64,000 bases of DNA. Source: Oscillospiraceae bacterium Zagget6 (lineage in GTDB: Bacteria > Bacillota > Clostridia > Oscillospirales > Oscillospiraceae). A program made the translations under genes and the position numbers. The notes below the pieces were generated by a model. That model was not told where the DNA came from and did not search any database. It worked only from the letters and a program-made list of their open reading frames with translations. Location of the stretch: positions 25,463-89,462 of the forward strand of contig MSHH01000064.1 in NCBI GenBank assembly GCA_001941075.1. Direction: 5' to 3'. Positions 42,313-51,565 of this stretch are shown one piece after another; positions within the stretch are counted from its first letter, which is position 1; every line of letters begins with the position of its first letter.

Positions 42313-43452
42313 AATCAGCGCGTAGACCGCCTCCCGTGCGGCGGCGTCGGCCTCCAGCACCTGCTCCAGGGTGTCGGCGGGGCCGTCCGGCACCGTCTCC
42401 AGCGCACGGGCCACCAGCTCGCCGATCTCCAGGAACTTGATTTTGTCCTGCAAGAACAGGCCAACCGCCGCTTCGTTGGCGCCGTTCAGCACGGCGCAGG
42501 CCACGCCGGGCTTCCGGGTCGCATCCAGCGCCAGCTTCAGGCACTGGAAGGTCTCCATGTCCGGCTTCTGGAAGGACAGGGGCGGGCAGTCGAACAGGTC
42601 CAGCTCCTTTGCCACGCCCTCTGTCCGGGCGGGGTAGGTCAGGGCGTACTGGATGGGCAGCCGCATATCCGGCACCCCCAGCTGGGCGAGGATGGCGTTG
42701 TCCCGGAACTCCACCAGGGAGTGAACGATGCTCTGCCGGTGAATGGCGATGGTGATTTGCTCCGGGGCCACCTGATAGAGCCGCATGGCCTCGATGAACT
42801 CCAGGCCCTTGTTCATCAGGGTGGCGCAGTCGATGGTGATTTTGGCCCCCATCTTCCAGGTGGGGTGTTTCAGCGCGTCGGCCCGGGTGTAATGGGCCAG
42901 CTCCTCCCGGCTTTTGCCGAAGAAGGGGCCGCCGGAACAGGTCAAAATCAGCCGTTTCAGTTCTCCGTGGTCATGGCTGCCCTGGAGACACTGGAACAGG
43001 GCGGAGTGCTCACTGTCCACGGGGATAATTTCAGCGCCGTACTCCTTCGCGGTGCGCATGACCAGCTCTCCGGCGCAGACCAGGGTTTCTTTATTAGCCA
43101 GGGCGATGCGCTTTTTCTCCCGCAGAGCGGCCAGCGTGGGCCGCAGGCCCACCATGCCCACCACGGCGGTAATAACGGTGTCTGCCTCCGGCAGGGTAGC
43201 CGCTTCCAGCAGCCCTTCCATCCCGGAGGCCACCCGAACGTCGGTATCCGCCAGGCGGATTTTCAGCTCAGCGGCGGCGGCGGGGTCATAGCAGACCACC
43301 AGCTTGGGGTGGAACTGCCGGGCCTGCTGCTCCAGCAGGTCCACGCTACGGTTGGCGGTCAGGGCCGCCACCGACATGCCGGAGGCAGCAATCACGTCCA
43401 GAGACTGCCGCCCGATGGAGCCGGTGGAACCCAGCAAAGAAATGGTTCTCAT
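42310..43452 (-). CDS. dxr: 1-deoxy-D-xylulose 5-phosphate reductoisomerase
   Basis: 380 residues. NADPH motif LLGSTGSIGRQSLDV at residues 5-19; metal and substrate motifs PVDSEHSALFQCLQG and the family's LTCSGGPFF are present, as is MNKGLEFIEA. It makes 2-C-methyl-D-erythritol 4-phosphate in the non-mevalonate isoprenoid pathway. The ATG at 43452 is chosen because GAAAGGTGAG lies just upstream; an ATG five codons earlier overlaps that site. The stop lies inside a heptad array. Confidence 0.95.
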   Translation of the reverse strand: MRTISLLGSTGSIGRQSLDVIAASGMSVAALTANRSVDLLEQQARQFHPKLVVCYDPAAAAELKIRLADTDVRVASGMEGLLEAATLPEADTVITAVVGMVGLRPTLAALREKKRIALANKETLVCAGELVMRTAKEYGAEIIPVDSEHSALFQCLQGSHDHGELKRLILTCSGGPFFGKSREELAHYTRADALKHPTWKMGAKITIDCATLMNKGLEFIEAMRLYQVAPEQITIAIHRQSIVHSLVEFRDNAILAQLGVPDMRLPIQYALTYPARTEGVAKELDLFDCPPLSFQKPDMETFQCLKLALDATRKPGVACAVLNGANEAAVGLFLQDKIKFLEIGELVARALETVPDGPADTLEQVLEADAAAREAVYALI

Positions 43453-43463
43453 ACACTCACCTT

Positions 43464-44279
43464 TCAAAATTGAAAGAAGGGGAACACCGTCACCATGAGG
43501 TAGGTGAACGGCGCACAGAAAATGACGCTGTCAAACCGGTCCAGGATGCCGCCGTGACCGGGCAGCAGGTGGCCGTAGTCCTTGATGCCGGATTCCCGCT
43601 TGATATAGGAGAAGAACAGGTCCCCCAGCTGGGAGAGCAGACTGCCCACCAGCCCGTACAGCACCAGCACCGGCAGATTGGGGACGCAGCCCCAGAAGTA
43701 TTGCACCACGAAGCCATACACCACACAGCACAGCACCGAGCCGAAGAACCCGCCCAGGCTGCCCTCCACCGTCTTTTTGGGGGAGAGCTTGGGGGCCAGC
43801 TTGTGCTTGCCGCAGGCCATGCCCACAAAGAGGGCGAAGGCGTCGCTGGTGAAGGCGGAGACGAAGGGCAGCAGGATGAAGAACTTCTCATGCTCCAGGT
43901 CCGCGATCAGTACAAAGACCGACAGCAGTGAAGGGATGACAAACGCCGCAAACGTGGCAATGCCGATTTGCCCAAAGGTCACCTGTCGGTCGCTGGCGAT
44001 GGCAAAGGAGCCGGCGGCCACCAGGAAGCCGAACGCCAGGGCCATGCCCACAATGGGTTCCGCGCCGAAGTAAAACCAGAAGGGGATAACCATTGCCACC
44101 ACCATAGAAGTGACGATCAGTCCCTTGTTTTTGACCTCGCCGGTGGCATACATGACCTCGTGGACGGTGATGGCGCACATCACCGCCAGGATGATGGGCA
44201 GACACACCGGTGGACAGGCCAGCAGTACCGCGATCAGCACCGGGATGAAAATCACGGCCACCAGGATACGACTGAGCAT
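43464..44279 (-). CDS. cdsA: Phosphatidate cytidylyltransferase
   Basis: 271 residues, about eight membrane segments. The C-terminal CDS signature is complete: SYIKRESGIKDYGHLLPGHG followed by GILDRFDS. It converts phosphatidic acid and CTP to CDP-diacylglycerol. It lies 3 nt after uppS and 11 nt ahead of dxr. Confidence 0.95.
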   Translation of the reverse strand: MLSRILVAVIFIPVLIAVLLACPPVCLPIILAVMCAITVHEVMYATGEVKNKGLIVTSMVVAMVIPFWFYFGAEPIVGMALAFGFLVAAGSFAIASDRQVTFGQIGIATFAAFVIPSLLSVFVLIADLEHEKFFILLPFVSAFTSDAFALFVGMACGKHKLAPKLSPKKTVEGSLGGFFGSVLCCVVYGFVVQYFWGCVPNLPVLVLYGLVGSLLSQLGDLFFSYIKRESGIKDYGHLLPGHGGILDRFDSVIFCAPFTYLMVTVFPFFQF

Positions 44280-44282
44280 AGG

Positions 44283-45026
44283 TCAAACACCTCCATAGCG
44301 GCGGGAACGCTTTTGGTAAGACGCGATGGCGGCCAGCAGGTCGTCCTTGGAGAAGTCCGGCCACAGCACATCGGTAAAATAGAACTCGGCGTAGGCCGAC
44401 TGCCACAGCAAAAAGTTGGAGGTGCGAATCTCCCCGCTGGGCCGGATGATGAGGTCCGGGTCGGGGATGTCCTTCGAGTAGAGATACTGGGAGAAGCTGG
44501 CCTCGGTCAGCTCCGCCGGGTCGGTCAGCCCTGCGGCGCAGTCCGCCTGCCATGCCTTCATGCCCCGGATGATCTCGTCTCTGCCGCCGTAGTTCAGGCA
44601 GACGTTGACCTGATAGCCCTCGTAGCGTTTGGAGATCTCCTGGGTCTCGGCGCACAGGGTTTGCAGCTCCGGGGAGAGCCGGGTCAGGTCGCCGAAGAAG
44701 TTCAGCTTGATGTGGTCCCTCTCCATGGTCTCAATGGCCTCTCCCAGGTACTTTTTCAGCAGCGACATGATGGCGTTGACCTCCTCCAGAGGCCGTTTCC
44801 AGTTCTCGGTGGAGTAGGCGTAGACGGTCAGGTAGTCCAGGCCGATGTCCTTGCCATAGGTGGCGATGGTGCGGAAGGTCTCCGCGCCCACGGCGTGGCC
44901 CGCCGTCCGGGGCAGACCGCGCTTTTTGGCCCAGCGCCCGTTGCCGTCCATGATGATGGCCACATGGCGGGGCAGGTGGTCAAAATCCACATCAACAGTG
45001 GTTTCTTTGCTTTTGAATAGTGCCAT
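44283..45026 (-). CDS. uppS: Undecaprenyl diphosphate synthase
   Basis: 247 residues. The catalytic N-terminal motif IIMDGNGRWAKKRGLPR is at residues about 25-41. GHAVGAETF and the C-terminal DLIIRPSGEIRTSNFLLWQ region are conserved. It makes the C55 lipid carrier precursor for peptidoglycan and for the exopolysaccharide encoded at 9.5-23 kb. Confidence 0.96.
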   Translation of the reverse strand: MALFKSKETTVDVDFDHLPRHVAIIMDGNGRWAKKRGLPRTAGHAVGAETFRTIATYGKDIGLDYLTVYAYSTENWKRPLEEVNAIMSLLKKYLGEAIETMERDHIKLNFFGDLTRLSPELQTLCAETQEISKRYEGYQVNVCLNYGGRDEIIRGMKAWQADCAAGLTDPAELTEASFSQYLYSKDIPDPDLIIRPSGEIRTSNFLLWQSAYAEFYFTDVLWPDFSKDDLLAAIASYQKRSRRYGGV

Positions 45027-45090
45027 AACGATGCTCCAATAATGACAGAGAGACCAGAAGTCTCTCTGCCACGATTTGCGTATGTTTGGG

Positions 45091-45645
45091 TTAAACGCTC
45101 ATCAGTTCCTTTTCCTTGGCTGCGGTCAGGCCGTCAATCTCCTTGCACCGCTTGTCGGTCAGGGCCTGCAATTCTTTCTCGTAATCCTTGGCCATGTCCT
45201 CAGTGATCTCGGACTTTTTCTTCATGGCCTTGATTTTGTCCATGGCGTCCCGGCGGATGTTGCGCACGGCCACCTTGCCGTTTTCGCCGTACTTGCGGAC
45301 CTGCTTGGTCAGGTCTTTCCGGCGCTCCTCGGTCAGCTGGGGGAAGTTCAGCCGGATGACGCGGCCATCGTTCTGGGGGTTGATACCCAGGTCGGAGGTG
45401 TTGATGGCCTTCTCAATGGCCTTGAGCAGGGAGCGGTCCCAGGGCTGGATGAGCAGCTGCCGGGGGTCGGGAGAGGAGATGGACGCCACCTGGTTCAGGG
45501 GGGTGGGGGTGCCGTAATACTCCACGGTGATGCGGTCCAGCACCTGAGCGTTGGCCCGGCCCGCCCGGACAGCGGCGAAGTCGCCCTCCACGGAGCGGAT
45601 GGTTTTTTCCATACGGGCGTCGTATTCTTTTGTAAAGTCGTTCAT
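45091..45645 (-). CDS. frr: Ribosome recycling factor
   Basis: 184 residues, normal length. Signature segments: VRAGRANAQVLDRITVEYYG, PQNDGRVIRLNFPQLTEERR and the C-terminal helical KEIDGLTAAKEKELMSV. It splits post-termination ribosomes with EF-G. It is 44 nt downstream of pyrH. Confidence 0.97.
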   Translation of the reverse strand: MNDFTKEYDARMEKTIRSVEGDFAAVRAGRANAQVLDRITVEYYGTPTPLNQVASISSPDPRQLLIQPWDRSLLKAIEKAINTSDLGINPQNDGRVIRLNFPQLTEERRKDLTKQVRKYGENGKVAVRNIRRDAMDKIKAMKKKSEITEDMAKDYEKELQALTDKRCKEIDGLTAAKEKELMSV

Positions 45646-45689
45646 AGTTCTGCCTCCTTTGGCTGAAATTCAGTATAAATCAAGCTCAA

Positions 45690-46403
45690 TCAGCTGACCA
45701 CCGTGCCAATTTTCTCGCCCATGACCGCCCGGACGATGTTCTTGGGGTCCTTCAGGGCGAAGAGCAGCACCGGAATGTGGTTGTCCATGGAGAGGGACGT
45801 GGCGGTGAAGTCCATCACTCCCAGGTGCTGGGACAGCACGTCGTCGTAGGAGATGGAGTCGTAACGGGTGGCGGTGGGGTCCACCACGGGGTCGGCGGTG
45901 TACACGCCGTCCACGTTCTTGGCCAGCAGGATGACGTCCGCGTCGATCTCCGCCGCCCGCAGCACCGCCGCCGTGTCCGTGGAGAAGAAGGGGTTGCCGG
46001 TGCCGCAGCCGAAGATGACGACACGGCCCTTTTCCAGATGACGAATGGCCCTGGAGCGAATATAAGGCTCAGCGATGGCCTGCATCTCAATGGCGGTCTG
46101 CACCCGAACGGGAACGTCCTTTTGCTCCAGCACGTCGGCCACAGCCAGGGCGTTGATGGTGGTGGCCAGCATCCCCATGTGGTCTGCCCGGACCCGGACC
46201 ATGTTCTCGCCGCCATCCTTTTTGCCACGCCAGAAGTTGCCGCCGCCGACGACCACGCCCACCTGGACGCCCAGCGACACACATTCCTTGATGGCGTCGC
46301 AGACCTCGCCGATCACATCAAAATCCAAACCCTGCTTTTTGTCCCCGGCCAGGGCCTCGCCGCTGATTTTCAGGAGGACACGTTTGTATTGGGGTGTTGC
46401 CAT
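45690..46403 (-). CDS. pyrH: UMP kinase
   Basis: 237 residues of the amino-acid-kinase fold: [11 protein letters not shown] at residues 10-20, GGGNFWRG near residue 53 and the C-terminal ADP loop. It phosphorylates UMP to UDP. It is the first gene of the pyrH-frr-uppS-cdsA-dxr run in this window; rpsB and tsf, often upstream, are not present. A promoter and a palindromic leader lie upstream. Confidence 0.96.
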   Translation of the reverse strand: MATPQYKRVLLKISGEALAGDKKQGLDFDVIGEVCDAIKECVSLGVQVGVVVGGGNFWRGKKDGGENMVRVRADHMGMLATTINALAVADVLEQKDVPVRVQTAIEMQAIAEPYIRSRAIRHLEKGRVVIFGCGTGNPFFSTDTAAVLRAAEIDADVILLAKNVDGVYTADPVVDPTATRYDSISYDDVLSQHLGVMDFTATSLSMDNHIPVLLFALKDPKNIVRAVMGEKIGTVVS

Positions 46404-46457
46404 ATTTACCAGCTCCTCAAGTATTGTTATTTTGGGTTCCGTTCTTTTTTCAAACGC

Positions 46458-46476
46458 ATCTGCGGCAGCCGCAGAT
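46458..46476 (-). promoter_or_regulatory. Palindrome in the pyrH leader
   Basis: ATCTGCGG-CTG-CCGCAGAT, an 8-bp perfect inverted repeat between the promoter and the pyrH start. It may be an operator or an mRNA stem. Confidence 0.45.
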
Positions 46477-46489
46477 ATTTGACGTAACT

Positions 46490-46518
46490 ATTCTAAACCA
46501 TTTTCTCCTGTTTGGAAA
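46490..46518 (-). promoter_or_regulatory. Promoter of pyrH operon
   Basis: Minus strand TTTCCA (46513-46518), 17-bp spacer, TAGAAT (46490-46495). The -35 is a modest match. Confidence 0.5.
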
Positions 46519-46602
46519 GAGGGAACCATAAATTTTTTGAAAACTCCCAAAAATATGCCATAGGCTCGCCCTTTCGCCGGTTGGCGAAGGCCGTTTTTTC
46601 GC

Positions 46603-47364
46603 TCAGCGGTACTGGTTCAGGTACTCCTCCACGGAGCGGGTCATCTCCCTGGAAAAATCGGAGTTGTATTTGCGGTCACAGAACCGGGCGATCCAGGTCT
46701 CATAATCCAGGGTCCCCCGGCGCTGGCCCAGCATCCCACGGCAGTCCCGCTCCGTTGGGTAGGTGTTCTCGCAGACGGTATACCCCTGGTCGAACCGAAG
46801 GGGCTTGGGCCGCTGGAGCTGCTGCTCTGTGGGATAGCCAAAGACCACCATAGCCGCCGGAAGGACGTAGTCGGGCAGGCGGAGCAGCTCCCGGTGTTGC
46901 TCGTACTGCTCCAGGATGTCCCCGATGTAGCAGGAGCCAACGCCCAAGCTCCAGGCGGCGGTGACGGCGTTCTGGGCGGCGACAGAGGCGTCCACCACCG
47001 CCAGCATCAGGTCGCCCACTCCCGGCTGTCGGTGGGCACACCCCGCCGTCTCGTAGCAGTCCAGCCACTTTTTGCAGTCCGCGCAGAAGATCAGCACCAG
47101 CGGCGCCTGAGCGATGAAGGGCTGGTTGTCGCAGGTGACCGCCAGCCGCTCTTTCAGCGCCTGGTCGGTGATGTCCAGCACCGTGTAAAGCTGCTGACAA
47201 CCGGCGCTGGGGGCCTCCGCCGCCGCGCAGAGGATTAGTTCCCTGGTCTGAGGGTCAATGGGCCGGTCCTGAAAGGCCCGTACCGATTTCCGGTCAAAGA
47301 GTTCCTGTACTGCCGCAGGAGCGTCGGCGTAAAGCCGCCCTCTGGTTTCGTTGTAGTGTTCCAT
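46603..47364 (-). CDS. Nitroreductase-family FMN oxidoreductase
   Basis: 253 residues from the ATG at 47364, which has GGAGG 6 nt upstream; a TTG four codons earlier overlaps that site. FMN-binding segments are visible: FDRKSVRAFQDRPID at the N-terminus, APSAGCQQ and the late WSLGVGSCYIGDI. Several Cys (NADGCAH-type region and FCADCKKW) are present. It reduces nitro compounds, quinones or flavin-like substrates with NAD(P)H. An imperfect hairpin at about 46568-46595 may terminate it. Confidence 0.85.
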   Translation of the reverse strand: MEHYNETRGRLYADAPAAVQELFDRKSVRAFQDRPIDPQTRELILCAAAEAPSAGCQQLYTVLDITDQALKERLAVTCDNQPFIAQAPLVLIFCADCKKWLDCYETAGCAHRQPGVGDLMLAVVDASVAAQNAVTAAWSLGVGSCYIGDILEQYEQHRELLRLPDYVLPAAMVVFGYPTEQQLQRPKPLRFDQGYTVCENTYPTERDCRGMLGQRRGTLDYETWIARFCDRKYNSDFSREMTRSVEEYLNQYR

Positions 47365-47394
47365 AGGTTCCTCCAATCGCTATGTCAAAAATTT

Positions 47395-47422
47395 CCCCTG
47401 GCAAAGAGGGCTTCGCCAGGGG
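47395..47422 (-). terminator. Terminator of the L,D-transpeptidase gene
   Basis: CCCCTGGC (47395-47402) pairs with GCCAGGGG (47415-47422). On the minus strand it is followed by AAATTTTT. Confidence 0.8.
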
Positions 47423-47434
47423 AGAGAGGGTTAT

Positions 47435-49663
47435 TTATTCGCTTTCCCCGTCAGAATCGGAATCGGAACCGGAATCCCCGGAGTCGCCGCCAGAGGAACC
47501 GGAGTCGCCGGAACTGCCGCCGGAGGACGAGCCGCCGGAACTGCCGGAATCCCCGGAGCTGCCGCCGGAGGAACCGGAATCGCCGGAAGAACCGGAGCTG
47601 CTGTCACCAGAGGATGACCCACCGGAGGAGCCGGAGCTGCTGTCGTCGGAGGACGACCCACCGGAGGAACCAGAGCCGCTGTCATCGGAAGAGGAGCTGC
47701 CGCTGGAGGACGATCCACCAGAGCTGCCGCCGCTGGAAGAGGAACTACCAGAGGAACTGCTGCCGGAGGAACTGCTCCCAGAGGAGGAGCTGGAGCTGCT
47801 GCCGGAGGAGGAACTGCCGGAGGAGCTGGAGCTGCCGGAAGAAGAGCTGCCTGACGAACTGGAGTTGTTGCTTGACGAGGAGCTGGTACTGTCGTCAGAG
47901 GTCGAGCTGTCAGAGGATGAGCTGTCGGAAGAGCTGGAGTTGCTGCTGGACGCGGCGCGCACCGTGATGGTGATGTTCTTGGTGGCCTGGGTGTAGGTCT
48001 CAGTGGCGAAGGCGGTGACCTTGATGGTGGCGGTGCCCGCCCCGATGATGGTGACCTTGCCGTTGGCGTCCACCGTGACCACGTTGGTGTTGCTGGAGGC
48101 GTAGTCCAGCGCGCCGTCGCCAGTGGATTGGGCGTCCAGGTAGAAGGAGCCGTCGCCCACCGTCTTGGTGTAGGAGGAGGTGCCGGTGATGGTCTGGGCC
48201 TGCTCTACGGTGGAGGCTACGCCGCCGTAGAGAATCACATAGGTGCCAACCTCCACGTTTTCATACACCTGCTGGGCCAGGTCCAGAGGCATGTTGATGC
48301 ACCCGTGGGAGCCGGACTCCAGATAGACCTCGCCGCCGAACTCGTCCTCAGAGCGCCAGGTGGCGTCGTGGAGGCCAATGCCGCCGTTGAAGGGCATCCA
48401 GTAGCTGACCCAGTCGTGGTAATCCGCGCCGTTGAGCCAGCGGTCGGTCTCCATGGAGTCGATGGTGTACAGCCCCGTGGGGGTGGAGCAGCCGGTGGCT
48501 ACGTCGCCGGAGCAGATGTCTCCCTCCGCGATCAGTTCGCCGTCCTTGTAGAGCCACAGGTGCTGGCTGTCCAGATCCACCTCCACATAGCTGCCGCCCA
48601 GGTCGGTGGTGCCCTCGATGCCCACCGAGGTGGAGGCATAGGGGGCGTCCCGCTGGCCGTCGGTCATGGTGTCCACACATTCGATGATGTCGTTGTACAG
48701 CGCGTCAGTGTCCACCGTCTCGTCCGAGGCGGGGACGTTGACCTCCACAAAGGTGCCGGTGCTGGTGACGAACTGGGAGGTGGAGTTGTCGTGGACGGAG
48801 TAGGTCTCGTACATCTGCGTCACATAAGCCTGGAGCTTGTCTCCGTTGACGGCGATGGAAATGCCGTCGTCCTCCACATAGAGCCATTGGCTCAGCAGGT
48901 CGTACCCGATCTCCTCGGTGCCGTTGATGTCCGCGCTCTCCACGGAGTAGGTGTAGACAATGCTCAGGTTCAGCTTGGTGTTGGCGTCCTCCAGGGCCTG
49001 CTGCATTTCCTCGCTCCCGGCGGTGCGAATTTCGGTCCCGTAGAGGCCGCTTTCCACCACGTCCAGTGTCTCCGCCAGGGTGCCGGCCTGCTGCGCGATG
49101 GCAGTCGCCAGTTCCTCGGCGTCCACGGTGCCGCCCACGGTCTCCTCCTCGACGCTGAACTTGCCCAGGGCCTCGCTGTAGACCAGCTTGGCGTCCACCG
49201 GAGTGACCCCGGACAGCGCGTCCAGCTCGTCCCAGGCCGCGACCACGGTGGCCAGCGCTGTCTCGTCATAGGTCAGCAGCGTCTCGTCCGTCAGTTCCAG
49301 GTCGGCGGCGGACAGCTCCGCCGCGTCGGTCTTGTTCTGGGTGCGCACCAGCTTTTTCAGCTGGTTATTGGCGCTGACCTCCAGCGAAATTTCCTCGCCG
49401 GTGACGGTCTGCTCCGAGTCGGCAAATTGCACCGTCAGCGTGTACGCCTCCGCCAGGGCGGAGATTTTGGCCTCTGCCTCCTCATAGGTCAGGCCGGACA
49501 CGTCCACGGAGTTCACCGTGGTGCCCTCATAGAAGGTCTTGCCCCGGTTGGTGGCCAGCGTCAGCCGAACGGCCACGAAAATCAACAGGCCCACGATGAT
49601 GGCAACGATGATGACCAGCGCGGCGACCATGGAGGTCAGCCGACTTTTTTTATCTTTTCCCAT
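47435..49663 (-). CDS. L,D-transpeptidase (YkuD) with long Ser/Gly tail
   Basis: 742 residues. One membrane anchor (about residues 11-33), then a PG_binding_4-type region (about 50-330). The YkuD catalytic domain follows (about 365-475) with STPTGLY, the conserved His in GGIGLHDA and nucleophile Cys455 in SGSHGCINMP. A Big_2-type Ig domain (about 480-565) comes next, and finally about 170 residues composed almost wholly of Ser, Gly and Asp. It would make 3-3 peptidoglycan cross-links or attach proteins outside the membrane. The tail may span the wall or be glycosylated; its DNA is a degenerate repeat. Confidence 0.88.
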   Translation of the reverse strand: MGKDKKSRLTSMVAALVIIVAIIVGLLIFVAVRLTLATNRGKTFYEGTTVNSVDVSGLTYEEAEAKISALAEAYTLTVQFADSEQTVTGEEISLEVSANNQLKKLVRTQNKTDAAELSAADLELTDETLLTYDETALATVVAAWDELDALSGVTPVDAKLVYSEALGKFSVEEETVGGTVDAEELATAIAQQAGTLAETLDVVESGLYGTEIRTAGSEEMQQALEDANTKLNLSIVYTYSVESADINGTEEIGYDLLSQWLYVEDDGISIAVNGDKLQAYVTQMYETYSVHDNSTSQFVTSTGTFVEVNVPASDETVDTDALYNDIIECVDTMTDGQRDAPYASTSVGIEGTTDLGGSYVEVDLDSQHLWLYKDGELIAEGDICSGDVATGCSTPTGLYTIDSMETDRWLNGADYHDWVSYWMPFNGGIGLHDATWRSEDEFGGEVYLESGSHGCINMPLDLAQQVYENVEVGTYVILYGGVASTVEQAQTITGTSSYTKTVGDGSFYLDAQSTGDGALDYASSNTNVVTVDANGKVTIIGAGTATIKVTAFATETYTQATKNITITVRAASSSNSSSSDSSSSDSSTSDDSTSSSSSNNSSSSGSSSSGSSSSSGSSSSGSSSSSSSGSSSSGSSSSGSSSSSGGSSGGSSSSGSSSSDDSGSGSSGGSSSDDSSSGSSGGSSSGDSSSGSSGDSGSSGGSSGDSGSSGGSSSGGSSGDSGSSGGDSGDSGSDSDSDGESE

Positions 49664-49717
49664 TGTACTATCCCTTACCTCATTTGTGCTCTGCCCGATA
49701 GGGGCCGGTGGAACCGG

Positions 49718-51421
49718 TCAGGACCCATAGGTCACAGGGGCCTCCAGCCCCAGATAGGTCAGGAAATCCGTGATGGAGTTCTTTTCCTTTTTGCTCAGCG
49801 AATCGTTGTAGACGAACAGGTCGAAGCCGATGACATAGTCGCTGCCCTCCACCACGATGTTGCCGGTGAGGATGGTGACGTCACACTCCTCGTCCTCGTC
49901 GTAGTAGGCCAGGCCGCCCACACAGGCGGAGCCGTCCGCTGCCGTGACCACCTCGCTGGCCTCCTGGGTCAGCACATACTCGTAATCTTCCTCAAAGGTG
50001 CTGGAGAAAATCTCCAGATTCTCCTGGGCGATCTCCTCAATGGAGCGGCCATCGGTGATGATGTTGGAGTACTCCATCTGGTAGTTGGAGGTGTACATAA
50101 AGATGTCCACCACGCCGTTGGAGCCGGTCTCCACCTCTACGGTGTTGTACTTCTTCATCACGGGGATGGTGGCGATGACGCCGTCGTCGGTGACCATTTC
50201 GGTAGACACCAGCCGGTCATAGCCGTCAATGGCCGTAGTCTCCAGCTCGTCGGATACCTCGGTCTCCTCCTCGTCATCGGTGAAGAAGTCCTCGTAATCC
50301 TCGTCGCTGTCGTCCTCCTCGTCCTCTTCTTCATCGTCAAAGCCTTGCAGGTAGTTGCGGCAGATGATGGCGTCCATAAAGACGGTGAACACGTCCTCGG
50401 ACATGGTGGAATACTCGGTGGCCTCCTCCGGCATACCAATGGCAAGGTCCGCTTCGGAATCCACGGGGTAGACGTTCAGGCAGTAGTTGAGGCTGTCGTC
50501 CCGCCGGTCGGTCAGGTCCAGAGTGTAGCCGGAGTCCTCGTCGCCGCAGGTGACCAGCTTCATGGTCCAGTCGTTCCAGTCGCCGTAGGCGTCCAGCTCG
50601 GTCAACTCCTCATAGGTCTCCTCGAAGTCATACCAGATGGTGTCCATCAGGTCGGTCATGGTCCAGCCGGAGGCGTCCATCAGGGCGCTGAAATTCTGCT
50701 CGATGTAGTCGCTCAGGAAGGTCTGGTAGGTGGATTTATCCTCCACCAGGCTCTCGTAGACCTCCAGTAGCTGGGTCTGCAAGTCGCCCAGCCCCAGGCT
50801 CAGGGTGCAGGTGCTGGAGCTGGTGGAGACTTCGTCCGCCGTGTCCTTTTTGATGCTCTTATAGACGTTTTCCAGCAGCTCTTTCACCGCTGCGAAGCCA
50901 TCGCCGTCCAGAGTGGCCCAGGGGTCCTCCTGTAGGGAGACGGAGATGTAGTCCGTGGGGAAGCTCTCCGCCAGATCCGCCAGTTCCTCCGTGAAGTATT
51001 CGCTGTCCACCTCGTCGGTATCCTTGAACCGCTCAGAGAGGTAGTTGGACGCTGTCACCACGTCCACATAGAACTGGTTCCCGTCCACGAGCAGGGTGGT
51101 CAGCGTCTCGCCGTTTGCCATGGTCACGGTGAGAGAAGCCTGCTGAGCGCTGGCGTACCACGCCCCGGTCAGGGTCATGTTGGTGGACGCCGCCTCGCCG
51201 GTCTCCTCGTCCAGGGAGTTGACTTGCAACGTAAAGGTGAAGTCCTCCAGGGCCTGGACCGCCTCGATGGTCTCAAACACGTCCAGGGCGGTTTCGCTGG
51301 TGTAGGTCTTGGTGACGGTGGCAGAACCGGCGGAGCCGTCTCCGCTGGAAGAGCCGCCGCAGCCCGCCAGGGACAACGCCATCGCCAGAGCCAGCACAAA
51401 CGCAATGATTCGATTTCGCAT
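49718..51421 (-). CDS. Lipoprotein of unknown function
   Basis: 567 residues. Lipobox LAGC with Cys21, a Ser/Gly linker, then a large alpha/beta region rich in Asp, Glu and Thr. Residues about 350-390 are a very acidic stretch (DDEEEDEEDDSDEDYEDFF). I recognise no domain; the C-terminal third has beta-rich character (DIFMYTSNYQMEYSN). It starts behind AAAGGAGA. A promoter is visible at 51485-51512, so it and possibly the L,D-transpeptidase gene downstream form a unit. Confidence 0.7.
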   Translation of the reverse strand: MRNRIIAFVLALAMALSLAGCGGSSSGDGSAGSATVTKTYTSETALDVFETIEAVQALEDFTFTLQVNSLDEETGEAASTNMTLTGAWYASAQQASLTVTMANGETLTTLLVDGNQFYVDVVTASNYLSERFKDTDEVDSEYFTEELADLAESFPTDYISVSLQEDPWATLDGDGFAAVKELLENVYKSIKKDTADEVSTSSSTCTLSLGLGDLQTQLLEVYESLVEDKSTYQTFLSDYIEQNFSALMDASGWTMTDLMDTIWYDFEETYEELTELDAYGDWNDWTMKLVTCGDEDSGYTLDLTDRRDDSLNYCLNVYPVDSEADLAIGMPEEATEYSTMSEDVFTVFMDAIICRNYLQGFDDEEEDEEDDSDEDYEDFFTDDEEETEVSDELETTAIDGYDRLVSTEMVTDDGVIATIPVMKKYNTVEVETGSNGVVDIFMYTSNYQMEYSNIITDGRSIEEIAQENLEIFSSTFEEDYEYVLTQEASEVVTAADGSACVGGLAYYDEDEECDVTILTGNIVVEGSDYVIGFDLFVYNDSLSKKEKNSITDFLTYLGLEAPVTYGS

Positions 51422-51484
51422 AAATTTCTCCTTTATATCCTTATTGTGTCCAACTTTTCAGAGGGAAAGTCACTGATACCTATT

Positions 51485-51512
51485 ATTGTACCACAATAAA
51501 GCATACGGGCAA
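51485..51512 (-). promoter_or_regulatory. Promoter of the lipoprotein gene
   Basis: Minus strand TTGCCC (51507-51512), 16-bp spacer, TACAAT (51485-51490). Confidence 0.6.
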
Positions 51513-51565
51513 AAAAAAGCAATACCAATTTGTAAATTTTTAATGGAGATTTCATCAACACCCGG

